Shown one piece after another: positions 1 through 9,221 of a DNA stretch of 41,078 bases. A program made the position numbers and the translations under genes. Under the pieces are notes generated by a model. That model worked only from the letters and a program-made list of their open reading frames with translations. It made no database searches and was not told where the DNA came from. Every line of letters starts with the position of its first letter. The first letter of the stretch is position 1. The stretch comes from Bradyrhizobium sp. SRL28 (GTDB lineage: Bacteria; Pseudomonadota; Alphaproteobacteria; Rhizobiales; Xanthobacteraceae), in the NCBI RefSeq assembly GCF_018596315.1, contig NZ_JAHEAG010000046.1, positions 1 to 41,078 on the forward strand, in the 5' to 3' direction.

Positions 1-1
1 G

Positions 2-2023
2 AAGGAGTCGCTGGAAGCGGCCCTGCGTGGCCAGGTCGACGCCATCATCTGCGACGGCGGCTCGATGGATGCCGGCCCTTACTACCTCGGCACCGGCACC
101 GAGTATTTCGAGAGCGAAGCGGTCAAGCTTGATTTTCGCCATATGGTCGAAGCCGGCGCCCGGATCGGCTGTCCGGTGATTCTCGGAAGCTGCGGCATGG
201 CCGGAGGCGATCGCAACCTCGACTGGATGATCGGGATTGCCAAGGAAGTGTTCGCGGAGCTTGGCATCAAGGGTGCCAAGGTCGCGGTGATCCGGTCCGA
301 ACTCGACCCTGAGATCGTCATCAGGGAATTCCGTGCCGGAGCGCTGCGCGCGACCGGCGCCGGTCCCGACCTCAATGAAAATGCGCTGCGCGAGAGCACC
401 ATCGTCGGCCAGATGGGAATCCATCCCCTGATCACGGCGCTGGAAAGCGGTACGCAGTACGTCCTTGCCGGCAGAAGCTGCGACATCGCGCTGTTCGCGT
501 CCGACATGATTCGGAGAAATATCGATCCGGGATTGGCCTATCATGTCGGCCATGTTCTGGAGTGCGGGGCGCTGGCCTGCGACCCCGGTTCTCCATCGGA
601 CTGTCTGGTGGCCGAAGTCTATGATGACGGCTCGGCGATCTTCACTGCGCCCAATCCCGCGCGCCGCTGCACGGCGTATTCGATCGCCGCACATTCGCTC
701 TATGAGGAAAGCCACCCGCAGCTGCAATACTATCCGGAGGGCATTCTGGTCATGGAGAAGACGCAGTTCTTCTCGCGGGACAGCCGCAGCGCCGGAATCC
801 GCAACAGTCGCTTTGTCCATGCCGCAAAGCCGTGGCCGTGGAGCATCAAGCTCGAAGGATCGCGCCGGCTTGGTTCGCGAAAAGTCTCGCTGATCCATCT
901 CGATCAGGCCGATCTGTCGAAGATACCGGCGGACGTTCTGGTCTATGGCCGCAACGGCGTGCAGCCGGAGCCGGTCGAAGCGTCGCAGCGCGAATTGGGT
1001 ATCATTGTCGAGACGACCGGTAAGACCCGCGAAGCGGCGGTGCTGCTGGCAAGCCTGTTGACACACTACCTCATTCACTACGGCTATCCCGGCCGTAAGG
1101 CGACCGCCGGCAACATCGCCTATCCGCTGTCGCCCAATCTCGTCTGCTTTTCGCGCGAAGACGGCACCTTCGGTGCCATTGTGCCGAGCGGAACACGCGA
1201 TCCGGTATTCTTCGAGAACTATACGGCTATCAAGGCCGCTGTCCTCAAGCTTATCGCGGATGAATTTCCGGACGCGCTGCAGAATGCGACTTTCGCCATT
1301 ACAGATGCGGACGCCACCCGTCCGGTCGCGCTGCTCCGTACAGTCGACCAGGACGCAGAAAGGCTGAAGCAGCGTCACCAGCGAGAGATCGACCGGATCA
1401 AGGAGCTGGTCAAGCCTGGACCCGGTTCGCTTCTCAATCTTGATGCTCCGGATGCCTATGTCTGGTCGCTCTATCACTTGTTACAGAACGAGGACGTGAT
1501 CAAGAACACCATGTTTCCGATCACGTATTTCGATGCCGACGGGGCCGACTGGACGGAGCAGGGCTCGGAGAGGCCACGTTACTTCGATATCGGCGAACGC
1601 GACTATCGTGGCAATGTCGACGACCGGACGCTTTCGCTTATCGCGGATCATCCGCCGACGGGGGTTCCGATCGGCTCGTACCCGTTGCTCGACATGGCCG
1701 TTGTGATTCGCAGCAAGGATGCCGGTATCAACCGTCTAACCTTCGATATCATCTTCACGTCGGGCGAAAATTACGAGGCTGCTCTCCACGCCAACATATT
1801 CACCCGCTGTAACGTCGCGAGGATCCTTGGCGTGCCGCCGGAGCGCGTGGTGGGCAGCTATTTCGTCGACAGCTGCAATGCGATCAAGATTTCAATCGAC
1901 CGTCCGAACATCTCGGCTTCGATGAACGAGCGCGATGTGTTCGGCGCACAGCAGCAGGTCGCGATTGAACGGATGAGTGTACCGATTTATTCCGCCGCGC
2001 TCGCGAAGGCATCGTCTTTCTAG
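2..2023 (+). CDS. AtuA-like (DUF1446) protein with C-terminal DUF4387-type domain, 5' partial
   Basis: The frame is open to the left edge of the window, so the true start lies upstream; the ATG at 65 is internal. The visible 673 residues match the acyclic terpene utilisation AtuA / DUF1446 family: Gly-rich strands such as ICDGGSMDAGPYYLG and LAGRSCDIALFASD near the N-terminus, and YGYPGRKATAGNIAYPLSPN in the middle. The last ~110 residues (from about 1675, SYPLLDMAVVIRSKDAG, ending VFGAQQQVAIERMSVPI) resemble the small DUF4387-type partner, which in many bacteria is a separate gene. This looks like a natural fusion of the two. The AtuA family is linked to catabolism of acyclic terpenes or branched acyl chains; the substrate here cannot be told. 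No signal peptide or membrane segment is seen in the visible part. Confidence 0.8.
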   Translation, partial: KESLEAALRGQVDAIICDGGSMDAGPYYLGTGTEYFESEAVKLDFRHMVEAGARIGCPVILGSCGMAGGDRNLDWMIGIAKEVFAELGIKGAKVAVIRSELDPEIVIREFRAGALRATGAGPDLNENALRESTIVGQMGIHPLITALESGTQYVLAGRSCDIALFASDMIRRNIDPGLAYHVGHVLECGALACDPGSPSDCLVAEVYDDGSAIFTAPNPARRCTAYSIAAHSLYEESHPQLQYYPEGILVMEKTQFFSRDSRSAGIRNSRFVHAAKPWPWSIKLEGSRRLGSRKVSLIHLDQADLSKIPADVLVYGRNGVQPEPVEASQRELGIIVETTGKTREAAVLLASLLTHYLIHYGYPGRKATAGNIAYPLSPNLVCFSREDGTFGAIVPSGTRDPVFFENYTAIKAAVLKLIADEFPDALQNATFAITDADATRPVALLRTVDQDAERLKQRHQREIDRIKELVKPGPGSLLNLDAPDAYVWSLYHLLQNEDVIKNTMFPITYFDADGADWTEQGSERPRYFDIGERDYRGNVDDRTLSLIADHPPTGVPIGSYPLLDMAVVIRSKDAGINRLTFDIIFTSGENYEAALHANIFTRCNVARILGVPPERVVGSYFVDSCNAIKISIDRPNISASMNERDVFGAQQQVAIERMSVPIYSAALAKASSF

Positions 2024-2040
2024 CGCACCCCACGACCCCC

Positions 2041-2083
2041 AACCTCACAACCACAAACCAACCTCACAACCACAAACCAACCG
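2041..2083. repeat. 19-bp tandem duplication upstream of the GCG_CRPN gene
   Basis: The unit AACCTCACAACCACAAACC occurs at 2041-2059 and again, exactly, at 2060-2078, followed by the start of a third copy (AACC). It lies between the stop of the AtuA-like gene and the ribosome binding site (GAAGAG, 2083-2088) of the next gene. It reads as a recent local slippage duplication in a C/A-rich leader, with no evident function. Confidence 0.8.
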
Positions 2084-2095
2084 AAGAGATTTGCC

Positions 2096-2413
2096 ATGTT
2101 AAAGCCTGTTGTTCTAGCTATTGCGGCCACGCTCGTGTTGTCCGGCGCATTGCCTGCTAATGCCGAGTATCGCGAGACCAGCGTCGACCAGTCGATGGTC
2201 GTTCCGGTGTCTGGAGGCTGCGGTCCCGAAGCGTGGCGTGGCCCTTGGGGTCATTGCCGTGACACGCCGTATTATGGCCGTTTGCCTGACGGCGCATGGA
2301 AGTTAAAGCCGAGCGGCTGGAACGGCTGCCCTCCCGGCTATTGGCATGGGCCGTACGGCCATTGCCGCAACACGCCGTTTCACGGGCGGCTTCCCAACGG
2401 AAGCTGGACGTAA
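2096..2413 (+). CDS. Small secreted GCG_CRPN-type protein
   Basis: This is a 105-aa protein with a clear Sec signal peptide (LAIAATLVLSGALPANA, cleavage predicted about residue 23). The mature part holds two similar Cys/Trp/Gly-rich units: GGCGPEAWRGPWGHCRDTPY and NGCPPGYWHGPYGHCRNTPF, each followed by a GRLP-[DN]-G segment. These match the GCG prefix and CRN-type repeats of the GCG_CRPN family, common in Bradyrhizobium and relatives and of unknown function. The paired cysteines suggest disulfides in the periplasm or outside the cell. A GAAGAG ribosome site stands 7 bp before the ATG. It is probably monocistronic. Confidence 0.75.
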   Translation: MLKPVVLAIAATLVLSGALPANAEYRETSVDQSMVVPVSGGCGPEAWRGPWGHCRDTPYYGRLPDGAWKLKPSGWNGCPPGYWHGPYGHCRNTPFHGRLPNGSWT

Positions 2414-2506
2414 TGGCTGAATCAGTCGAGTTCGCGCCGCGCGTCAGCAATGAAAGAGGCTCCGCGAATTCGCTGCCGAGACCAAACCGGGAAGTCCGAG
2501 CGCGTC

Positions 2507-2836
2507 ATGTCCAATCGAATGAGTATCCGAACGCGAAGCGAGAGCCTCGCTTCTCATATCCTGCCGGTATCGGGGACAATGATAGGCGTTTGCACGACGC
2601 TGGTCGGCCTGATCAAGGTTGCCGAGATCAGGCACGGACCTACGCGCGTCGATGAGTACGCCGCGATCATGGGCATTACGTTCCTGGTTAGCGCGCTAAC
2701 TTCCTACCTTTCAATCCGCTATTCGAACTGGACGAAAATCAGCGCCCGGATCGAACAACTGGCCGACGTGATCTTTCTGGGTGGTCTGGTCGGCATCACC
2801 CTCGTCGCAACGCTGTTTGCCTACGAGGTGATCTGA
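2507..2836 (+). CDS. Small integral membrane protein, function unknown
   Basis: About 109 residues with three predicted membrane segments: LPVSGTMIGVCTTLVGLI, AAIMGITFLVSALTSYL and VIFLGGLVGITLVATLFAY. A short basic N-terminus and a soluble stretch (SIRYSNWTKISARIEQLADV) lie between. No catalytic motif is visible and I do not recognise a named family. The frame is open from an ATG at 2450, but the ATG at 2507 (MSNRMSIRTR) has a weak GGGAAG upstream and is preferred; 2519 is also possible. It is separated from both neighbours by short gaps. Confidence 0.55.
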   Translation: MSNRMSIRTRSESLASHILPVSGTMIGVCTTLVGLIKVAEIRHGPTRVDEYAAIMGITFLVSALTSYLSIRYSNWTKISARIEQLADVIFLGGLVGITLVATLFAYEVI

Positions 2837-2962
2837 AGCGAACCGGACCCGGCTCGCTTCCAGACAGGTAAGGGCGCGACGTGGCGCTCGTCATAAAGCC
2901 GATGTTTGAACGACAACCCGCAACAGAGCGGGCCGTGCCCGCTATTCCTATGGAGAAAACAG

Positions 2963-3247
2963 ATGTTTCGAACTTCCATCAAGTCAGTCGGCGCCTTCTT
3001 GCTCATGACGACAATCGCTGGCGGCGGCGCCGCCTTCGCGCAAGGCACGATGTCGCAGCAGGATGCTTGCCGTCCAGACGTGTTCCGGTTGTGCAGCAGC
3101 TACATTCCCGATGTAGGCCAGATCGTCGCATGCCTGCGCGGCAATGAGGATCGGCTGAGCCAAGGCTGCCATCAGGTCATGTCGCCGGAGCCGGCGACGA
3201 CCGAAGGAATCTCGATCCGACCGCGTGTTCGCTCGTATCCGGAATGA
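2963..3247 (+). CDS. Small secreted cysteine-rich repeat protein
   Basis: The frame is open from 2906, but the ATG at 2963 has a good GGAGAA site 7 bp upstream and starts a proper signal peptide (RTSIKSVGAFLLMTTIAGGG, cleavage after AAFAQ). The mature part has four cysteines in an ACRPDVFRLC...VACL...GCHQVM pattern that resembles one unit of the Cys-rich (Golgi apparatus protein 1 / FGFR type) repeat found in many small rhizobial secreted proteins. The rest is a Pro/Arg tail. Function unknown; a periplasmic location is inferred from the signal peptide. Confidence 0.6.
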   Translation: MFRTSIKSVGAFLLMTTIAGGGAAFAQGTMSQQDACRPDVFRLCSSYIPDVGQIVACLRGNEDRLSQGCHQVMSPEPATTEGISIRPRVRSYPE

Positions 3248-3299
3248 ACTCGTCGCGACTGGCGATCCTCAAACTCAAGTAACAATGTGAGGTACAACG

Positions 3300-4520
3300 A
3301 TGATTTTGCGAAGAATAAAGGGCGCTTCCGGCGCCATCCATTTCGCTGGCGTGCTTCTGTGCGCCGCGATCTTCGGCTTTTCGGCTGGCGCCGCCAATGC
3401 GCAAACGCCGTTCTATCAGGCTTCCGAATCGCAAGTACGCGGCGAGCCCGGTACGATTATCCGCTCCGAGCCGATGATGTTTGCGCCGGCCGGCGCGCAG
3501 GCCTATCGCGTGCTGTACCGTTCGAGCGGAATGCATGATGAACCCATCGCAGTATCCGGCGTGATCGTGATTCCGCCCGGCCCGGCTCCGGCCGCCGGCA
3601 GGCCGATCGTCGCATGGGCGCATCCGACGACGGGCGTCGTCCCGCACTGCGCGCCTTCGCTTGCCATATTCGTCTTCCAGCAGATGGCCGGCCTGCGCCA
3701 GTTGATCGAGCAGGGGGCCATTGTCGCGGCGACGGATTATCCGGGGTTGGGGACAGCGGGGCCTCATCCTTATCTCGTCGGCGACAGTGAAGCGCGGGCG
3801 GTGATTGATTCCGTGCGCGCCGCGCGAAACATCGCTGGCGCCGGCGGCGGTAGCGAATTTGCAGTCTGGGGCCATTCGCAAGGTGGACAGGCCTCGTTGT
3901 ATACCGGACTGATCGCCAAAACCTACGCGCCGGAACTCCACCTGGTGGGCGTCGCCGCCGCCGCGCCGGCAACGTCGCTGGTGACGTTGATGGGCGACGA
4001 CTTCAAGACCAGTGGCGGCAAGAACCTGACCGCCATGACGCTGTGGTCGTGGTCACGGGTGTTCGGTGCGCCGATCGACAAGGTTGTTGTGCCCGAAGCC
4101 ATGCCGTCGGTCGATCGGCTGGCGGACGAATGCATCGAGTCGATTTTCGACATCATGGCGCGTCGCCAGACCGAGAAGCCACTGGAGCAGCGCTTCCTCT
4201 CGGTGCCCAACATCGCCACCGTGGAGCCCTGGCGGACGATTGCGGCCCACAATACGCCGGGCGCATTGCCCCCCGGTGTTCCGCTGTTTCTGGCTCAGGG
4301 AACGACGGACAATATCGTCCGTCCCGACGTGACGCGCGCCTACATGCAGCGGCAATGCAAAGCTGGCGGAAAGGTCAGCATCATGTGGGTCCCCAATGTC
4401 GGCCACGGCTTTATCGCCCGAGATAGCGCGGACAGCGCCGTCGCCTGGATGATGGACCGCTTTAACGGCCAGCCTGCGCCAAGCGATTGCGGAAGCGTGA
4501 CGCAGGCTTCGGCTCAATAG
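3300..4520 (+). CDS. Secreted lipase-type alpha/beta hydrolase
   Basis: This is a 406-aa protein with an N-terminal signal peptide (residues 1 to about 35, ending GAANAQ). The nucleophile elbow G-H-S-Q-G is at residues 191-195 (VWGHSQGGQASL). The likely acid is in GTTDNIV and the likely base in VGHGF near the C-terminus. An oxyanion-side motif AWAHPTTG and the TDYPGLG loop fit the secretory lipase (LIP, PF03583) group of alpha/beta hydrolases. It is expected to hydrolyse ester substrates in the periplasm or medium; the natural substrate is unknown. It ends 7 bp before the ABC exporter gene, so the two are probably co-transcribed. Confidence 0.8.
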   Translation: MILRRIKGASGAIHFAGVLLCAAIFGFSAGAANAQTPFYQASESQVRGEPGTIIRSEPMMFAPAGAQAYRVLYRSSGMHDEPIAVSGVIVIPPGPAPAAGRPIVAWAHPTTGVVPHCAPSLAIFVFQQMAGLRQLIEQGAIVAATDYPGLGTAGPHPYLVGDSEARAVIDSVRAARNIAGAGGGSEFAVWGHSQGGQASLYTGLIAKTYAPELHLVGVAAAAPATSLVTLMGDDFKTSGGKNLTAMTLWSWSRVFGAPIDKVVVPEAMPSVDRLADECIESIFDIMARRQTEKPLEQRFLSVPNIATVEPWRTIAAHNTPGALPPGVPLFLAQGTTDNIVRPDVTRAYMQRQCKAGGKVSIMWVPNVGHGFIARDSADSAVAWMMDRFNGQPAPSDCGSVTQASAQ

Positions 4521-4527
4521 GTGCACC

Positions 4528-6315
4528 ATGACGCGGCTCGTGTTCGGACTTCTTCGTCCCTATCGTGGATGGCTGGCGATCGTGTTCGCCGCCATGCTGG
4601 TGGAGATCGGCGCCAGCCTTGCCGCGCCGTGGCCTTTGAAACTCGTCATCGATGACGCACTCGGCAGTCACCATCTGCCGCATTGGCTGGACTGGGCGCA
4701 CCAATATGGCGGCTTCGGCAAGCACACCCTCGGTGTGGCGCTATTCGCAGGCGCCGCCACGCTCGCGATCGCGGTCATGGGCGCGATCGCAAGTTATATC
4801 GACAATTACTATACGACAAGCGTGGGTCAGTGGGTCGCCAATGATTTGCGGCTTCGAATCTACGACCATTTGCACCGGCTCTCGCTGCGCTACTACGATC
4901 ACGCCAGGACCGGCGTGCTGGTTTCGACCATCACCACCGACGTCGCCACCATTCAGAGTTTCGCGTCGTCCTCCACGCTCGATATCGTGATCGATCTGAT
5001 CACCATCGTCTTCATGGTGGGATTGATGTTCTGGCTCGAATGGGATTTCACCCTCATTGCGGTTGCCTTTACACCGGTCCTGCTGGTGTTCGTCTTCCAT
5101 CTCAAGAAGGCCGTAAAACAGACGACGCGCGTGGTCAGGGCCAGGCAAAGTGATCTGCTGTCGATCGTCCAACGCGGGATTGGATCGATCCGGGTTACCA
5201 AGGCATTCGGACGGCAGGACCTCGAAATGGCGCACCTGGAGGCGGCCAGTCACGCGACGGTTGACGCTGCGTTGCGAGCGCGACTGATAAAATCGCTGAT
5301 GTCGCCTGTTGTCAGTATCGTGGTGGCGATTTGCACGGCCGTCGTGCTCTGGCAGGGCACGTCGTTGATCGTTGCCGGAACGATGACGGCGGGCGCGCTG
5401 ACCGTTTACCTGGCCTATCTCAAGCAGTTCTTCAAACCGGTAAAGGATCTCGCCAGCATGACAAGCACCGTCGCGCAAACGACGGTGGCGCTGGAGCGAA
5501 TCCAGACCATCCTTTCAGCCGACGAGGTGATCAAGGAACGTGCCGATCCGGTCGATCCCGGAAGGGTCCGTGGCGCAGTCACGTTCGACCGTGTCACGTT
5601 CGGCTATGGCGTCGATCAGCACGTGTTGCATGAAGTCTCTTTCACCATCGAGCCGGGTCAGGTCGTCGGCATCGTCGGGCCGACGGGTTCCGGAAAATCC
5701 ACCGTACTGAGCCTGCTTCCGCGCTTCTACGATCCGATGTTCGGGCACGTCCGGATCGACGGTGTCGACGTCGCCGATTACAAGCTGGCGGCGTTGCGGT
5801 CCCAGATCGGCTTCGTATTGCAGGACACGATGTTGTTCCCCGGCACGATCGGGGACAACATCGCCTATGGCCGGCCGGAGGCAACCGAGGACGAAATCGT
5901 CGCCGCCGCGCGGGTTGCCAATGCCGATGAGTTCATCAGCCGCATGCCGCTCGGCTACGATGCGGTCGTGGGCGAGCACGGCAACACGCTGTCCGGCGGC
6001 CAACGCCAGCGGATCGCGATCGCGCGCGCAGTCATTCGCAATAGCCCGATCCTGGTGCTGGACGAACCGACGGCGGCACTGGACACGGAGTCCGAACATC
6101 TGGTGATCGAGGCCTTGCGTCGCCTGATGAAGGGGCGAACGGTCATCATGATCGCGCACCGCCTCAACACCCTGATCGGCGCGGACAAGATTATCGTTCT
6201 CAGGGACGGCGCGGTCGTGGAGGAGGGCACTTATGACGGCCTGATCGCCTGCGACGGCGCATTCGCCGAGCTCAATCGCGTTCAACATTCGGCTTACGCC
6301 GCCAACGCAGCGTGA
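4528..6315 (+). CDS. ABC exporter, fused permease and ATPase (MsbA/type-1 exporter fold)
   Basis: This is a 595-aa half-transporter. Residues 1 to about 310 form the six-helix transmembrane domain. Residues from about 340 form the nucleotide-binding domain, with Walker A GPTGSGKST (about 382-390), signature LSGGQRQR (about 487), Walker B ILVLDEPTAALD (about 508-519) and H-loop IAHRL (about 543). Such half-transporters act as homodimers exporting lipids, drugs or peptides. The neighbouring lipase and phospholipase-D-like genes hint at an envelope or lipid role, which is inference only. It follows the lipase by 7 bp and precedes the PLD-like gene by 30 bp, suggesting one operon. Confidence 0.88.
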   Translation: MTRLVFGLLRPYRGWLAIVFAAMLVEIGASLAAPWPLKLVIDDALGSHHLPHWLDWAHQYGGFGKHTLGVALFAGAATLAIAVMGAIASYIDNYYTTSVGQWVANDLRLRIYDHLHRLSLRYYDHARTGVLVSTITTDVATIQSFASSSTLDIVIDLITIVFMVGLMFWLEWDFTLIAVAFTPVLLVFVFHLKKAVKQTTRVVRARQSDLLSIVQRGIGSIRVTKAFGRQDLEMAHLEAASHATVDAALRARLIKSLMSPVVSIVVAICTAVVLWQGTSLIVAGTMTAGALTVYLAYLKQFFKPVKDLASMTSTVAQTTVALERIQTILSADEVIKERADPVDPGRVRGAVTFDRVTFGYGVDQHVLHEVSFTIEPGQVVGIVGPTGSGKSTVLSLLPRFYDPMFGHVRIDGVDVADYKLAALRSQIGFVLQDTMLFPGTIGDNIAYGRPEATEDEIVAAARVANADEFISRMPLGYDAVVGEHGNTLSGGQRQRIAIARAVIRNSPILVLDEPTAALDTESEHLVIEALRRLMKGRTVIMIAHRLNTLIGADKIIVLRDGAVVEEGTYDGLIACDGAFAELNRVQHSAYAANAA

Positions 6316-6345
6316 CGCTCGCACAAATTCAAGGACAAAAAGATC

Positions 6346-7353
6346 ATGTCGCACAGGCTCATCGTTCTTCCCGACGACACGGCAAATGCAATTATCGACC
6401 CCATCAATGCTGCCAGGCAGTCGCTGAACATCCGCATGTTCCTGTTCACCGATCCGCTACTGATCAATACGGTGATCGAGGCCAGACGCCGCGGCGTCAA
6501 GGTTCGCGTCATGTTGAATCCGGCCAGGCGTGACGGAACCAGCGAAAACGCCGAGGCGCGGAGCAGGCTGCTGGCGGCCGGCATCGCTGTGCGCGACAGC
6601 AGCGCGGAATTCGCGGTCACACACCAGAAATCGATGGTGATCGACGACAAGACCGGATTTGTCGAATCGCTAAATTGGGAAACGCGAGATCTGACCGAGA
6701 CCCGCGACTATGCGGTCGCAACGACGAGGAGCGCCGAAGTAGCGGAGATGGTCCGGTGTTTCGATGCCGACTGGAACCAACAGCCATTCGAGCCGAGCCC
6801 GGACTCGGGCTTGATCTGGTGTCCCAATAACGGTCGGCAACGCATCGCCGCCTTCATCGATGGAGCAAGGGAGTCGCTCTGGCTTCAAAACGAGAGATAC
6901 CAGGACATGGTCATCATCGAGCGGCTGGTGCGTGCCGTCAACCGCGGTGTTCACGTCCGCATCATGGCGCGGCCCCTGCACAAGCTCAAAAGAAAGAAAC
7001 TGTTCGAGGGCGTGAGCGGACTGCGTATTGTGCACGACGTAGGGGCAAAAGTCCGCACGCTCAAGGGCCTCAAGCTTCACGGCAAGATCATGATTGCAGA
7101 CAATGAGCGCGCGATTGTCGGCTCGATCAATCTCAGTCCCGGAAGTTTCGACGACAGGCGTGAACTTGCGATCGAGGCCGATTCGGATCACGTCGTGAAG
7201 CGGCTGATCCGAATCGCAGAGCACGACTGGAAACACTCCCGCAAGCTTCCGTTGTCTGACCACGCCGTTCAGGTTGATCTGGAAGGCCACGGTGTCGAAG
7301 ACCTCAGTCGATTGGCGCTGGATCGCCACGATGCAACGAGTCAACTGATCTAA
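6346..7353 (+). CDS. Phospholipase D-like protein with two HKD motifs
   Basis: This is a 335-aa protein with duplicated PLD domains. The first catalytic motif is HQKSMVIDD at about residue 92 and the second LHGKIMIADN at about residue 245, each followed by the usual SxN or similar element (ESLNW; GSINLSPGSFDDRRE). The pair of HxK(x4)D motifs on one chain is the hallmark of PLD-type phosphodiesterases such as cardiolipin synthases. Unlike typical bacterial cardiolipin synthases it has no N-terminal membrane helices, so it may be a cytoplasmic or peripheral enzyme. It is last in the apparent lipase-ABC-PLD operon. Confidence 0.82.
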   Translation: MSHRLIVLPDDTANAIIDPINAARQSLNIRMFLFTDPLLINTVIEARRRGVKVRVMLNPARRDGTSENAEARSRLLAAGIAVRDSSAEFAVTHQKSMVIDDKTGFVESLNWETRDLTETRDYAVATTRSAEVAEMVRCFDADWNQQPFEPSPDSGLIWCPNNGRQRIAAFIDGARESLWLQNERYQDMVIIERLVRAVNRGVHVRIMARPLHKLKRKKLFEGVSGLRIVHDVGAKVRTLKGLKLHGKIMIADNERAIVGSINLSPGSFDDRRELAIEADSDHVVKRLIRIAEHDWKHSRKLPLSDHAVQVDLEGHGVEDLSRLALDRHDATSQLI

Positions 7354-7603
7354 CGCTGGCGCCGATCGAATTGGCGTTTCGCTATTCATGCCATGTTCGG
7401 CGTGCCGCCTCCGCGCAGGTTGCGGCAGCCTGATTTCGCTCCCGCTGCCGAAGTTGACGATCGCGTGAGCCCATAAGGCGCGCCGATACCTGCATATCGA
7501 AGGAGTATTTGTTTTTCGCAGTTTGATGGCTCATTTGTCTGCGCGAGCGGGACGCCATTTGGCGTACCCGTGAAATTCAAAATCAAGACAGAGGAATTCA
7601 AGC

Positions 7604-7882
7604 ATGAAGACTATGACTCGTTTCCTGATCACATCCGGGCGGACGCGTACGACGCTTGCCGCGGTTGCGCTTGCCGCCTTGCTCGGCGCCGTTACGAACG
7701 TGTCCGACGCCAATGCGTTTTCCTGCAGCAGGAGCGCATGGGGAGCCGGCTGCATGGGGCCTCGCGGCGCGATCGGTTTTAATCGTAACGGCGCCGTCGC
7801 CGTCGGACGCTATGGCAACGTCTACGCCTATCGCCGTGGTGCCGTCTGCTATTGGCGGAACAACCAGCGCATTTGCCCCTGA
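7604..7882 (+). CDS. Small secreted protein, function unknown
   Basis: This is a 92-aa protein with a signal peptide (TTLAAVALAALLGAVTNVSD, cleavage near ANA-F). The mature part is Gly/Arg/Tyr/Asn-rich with three or four cysteines (FSCSRSAWGAGCMGP; CYWRNNQRICP). A GAGGAATTC site lies just upstream of the ATG at 7604. Proteins of this style are common in Bradyrhizobium and uncharacterised. A strong hairpin follows 12 bp after the stop codon. Confidence 0.6.
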   Translation: MKTMTRFLITSGRTRTTLAAVALAALLGAVTNVSDANAFSCSRSAWGAGCMGPRGAIGFNRNGAVAVGRYGNVYAYRRGAVCYWRNNQRICP

Positions 7883-7893
7883 ACAATCGCGCG

Positions 7894-7929
7894 ATCGCCA
7901 TTGGGCCCCGGGGACGCCCCGATGGCGAT
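7894..7929. terminator. GC-rich hairpin between a secreted-protein gene and DUF3300
   Basis: The arms ATCGCCAT (7894-7901) and ATGGCGAT (7922-7929) pair perfectly, with additional G/C pairing inside. There is no clear U-tract after it, so it could be a weak or Rho-assisted terminator, or an mRNA-processing hairpin ahead of the DUF3300 gene. Confidence 0.45.
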
Positions 7930-7947
7930 GGGCGACACAGGCAATCG

Positions 7948-9165
7948 ATGAAAGATTTGAAAATGACACAGAGCACCACGAAGGCCGCACGCTGGCTTGC
8001 TGCATCAGCTATCCCGCTCCTGTTGATTTGGAGCGTGGCGTTGACGCCGGCCCGAGGTCAAGAGGCGGCCGCGCAGACCCAATCGTCGACCCAGGACAAG
8101 CTTCCCGAAGGACAGGTCGAACAACTGGTGGCGCCGATCGCGCTCTATCCCGATTCTCTTCTGACCCAGGTCCTGATGGCTTCGACTTATCCGTTGGAAG
8201 TCGTCGAGGCGGCGCGATGGTCGCACGATAATCCGACGCTGACAGGCAATGCGCTTAGCCAGGCGATGCAGGTCCAATCATGGGATCCGAGCGTCAAGTC
8301 GCTCACGGCGGTGCCGCAAACGTTGCAGATGATGAGCGAAAAGCTCGACTGGACGCAGCAGCTTGGCGATGCCTTCCTGACGCAGCAACCGGATGTCCTG
8401 GCCGCCGTCCAAAGGCTGCGTGCCGAAGCGCAGGTAGCCGGGAATTTGCAGTCGTCGCCGCAGCAGACCGTGACGACAGCGCCAGTTCCGAGCGAGCTCG
8501 CATATGCGGACGTGCCTCGGCCTATCGTCATCGAGCCGGCAAATCCGGACGTTTACTACGTGCCCGTTTACGATCCTGCCGTCGCACATGGTGCCTGGGA
8601 CTACCCGGCCTACCCGCCATTCTACTGGTCGCCGCCCGGCTTCGTCGCCAGTAACGTCGTCTCGTTCGCGGCCGGTGTGGCGGTCGGTGCGGCCATTTGG
8701 GGAGAATGCGACTGGTGGCATCATAACGTCGTCATCAACGTCAACCGTTATAATATTTTCAACCATGCCAGCATCAGCGTCGCCAACCATACCTGGGTCC
8801 ACGACCCGGCGCATCGTCAGGGCGTTCCCTATCGCAACGCCAACATGACGAGCCGCTTTGGCGGGGTCAACGAGACAGTCGCTCGCGATGCCTTGAAAGA
8901 TCGGATCGATGTCCAGCATCCCGGCGAGTTTCACGGGCCCGAGCAAACACGTGGCGATGCTGACACGAAGCCGGCGCGCGACGTCCCTCACGAACCGGAT
9001 CGTGAATTCAATCCGGTGGAGCGAGAACGTGTGTCGCAGGGACTTCGTGAATTCGCACCGCGCGGCGACGCAGGTCCGCGGGAAATGCGTTCCGATTTCC
9101 GCCCTGACTCGCGCGCCCTCGAGGGCGGGTTTCATGGCCCGGTCCGTGGCCGGGATCGTTTCTGA
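7948..9165 (+). CDS. DUF3300 family exported protein
   Basis: The frame is open from 7852, but the likely start is the ATG at 7948 (MKDLKMTQSTT) or the one at 7963. An export signal follows (ARWLAASAIPLLLIWSVAL, cleavage near ARGQ). The conserved block LVAPIALYPDSLLTQVLMAS and the downstream VVEAARW and WDPSVKSL segments identify DUF3300. The middle is Tyr/Pro/Trp-rich (DVYYVPVYDPAVAHGAWDYP) and the C-terminus is polar and Arg/Glu-rich. The family is envelope-associated and of unknown function. A hairpin separates it from the upstream gene; the next gene follows by 56 bp. Confidence 0.82.
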   Translation: MKDLKMTQSTTKAARWLAASAIPLLLIWSVALTPARGQEAAAQTQSSTQDKLPEGQVEQLVAPIALYPDSLLTQVLMASTYPLEVVEAARWSHDNPTLTGNALSQAMQVQSWDPSVKSLTAVPQTLQMMSEKLDWTQQLGDAFLTQQPDVLAAVQRLRAEAQVAGNLQSSPQQTVTTAPVPSELAYADVPRPIVIEPANPDVYYVPVYDPAVAHGAWDYPAYPPFYWSPPGFVASNVVSFAAGVAVGAAIWGECDWWHHNVVINVNRYNIFNHASISVANHTWVHDPAHRQGVPYRNANMTSRFGGVNETVARDALKDRIDVQHPGEFHGPEQTRGDADTKPARDVPHEPDREFNPVERERVSQGLREFAPRGDAGPREMRSDFRPDSRALEGGFHGPVRGRDRF

Positions 9166-9221
9166 AAAAGCTTTCCAACAAAGTGGCTCTGACAGGCCAA
9201 CAACAGATTGAGGTAAGTATC

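Noticed and set aside
3177..3972. Long minus-strand frames (254 and 171 aa) opposite the lipase gene
   Set aside because: Arg/Pro-rich translations typical of antisense frames in high-GC DNA; the plus-strand protein has clear catalytic motifs.
7487..7502. CGATA-N6-TATCG dyad upstream of the small secreted gene at 7604
   Set aside because: Similar half-sites to the LysR-type dyads but the spacing is one base shorter and the T-N11-A signature is absent, so not counted in the proposed regulon.
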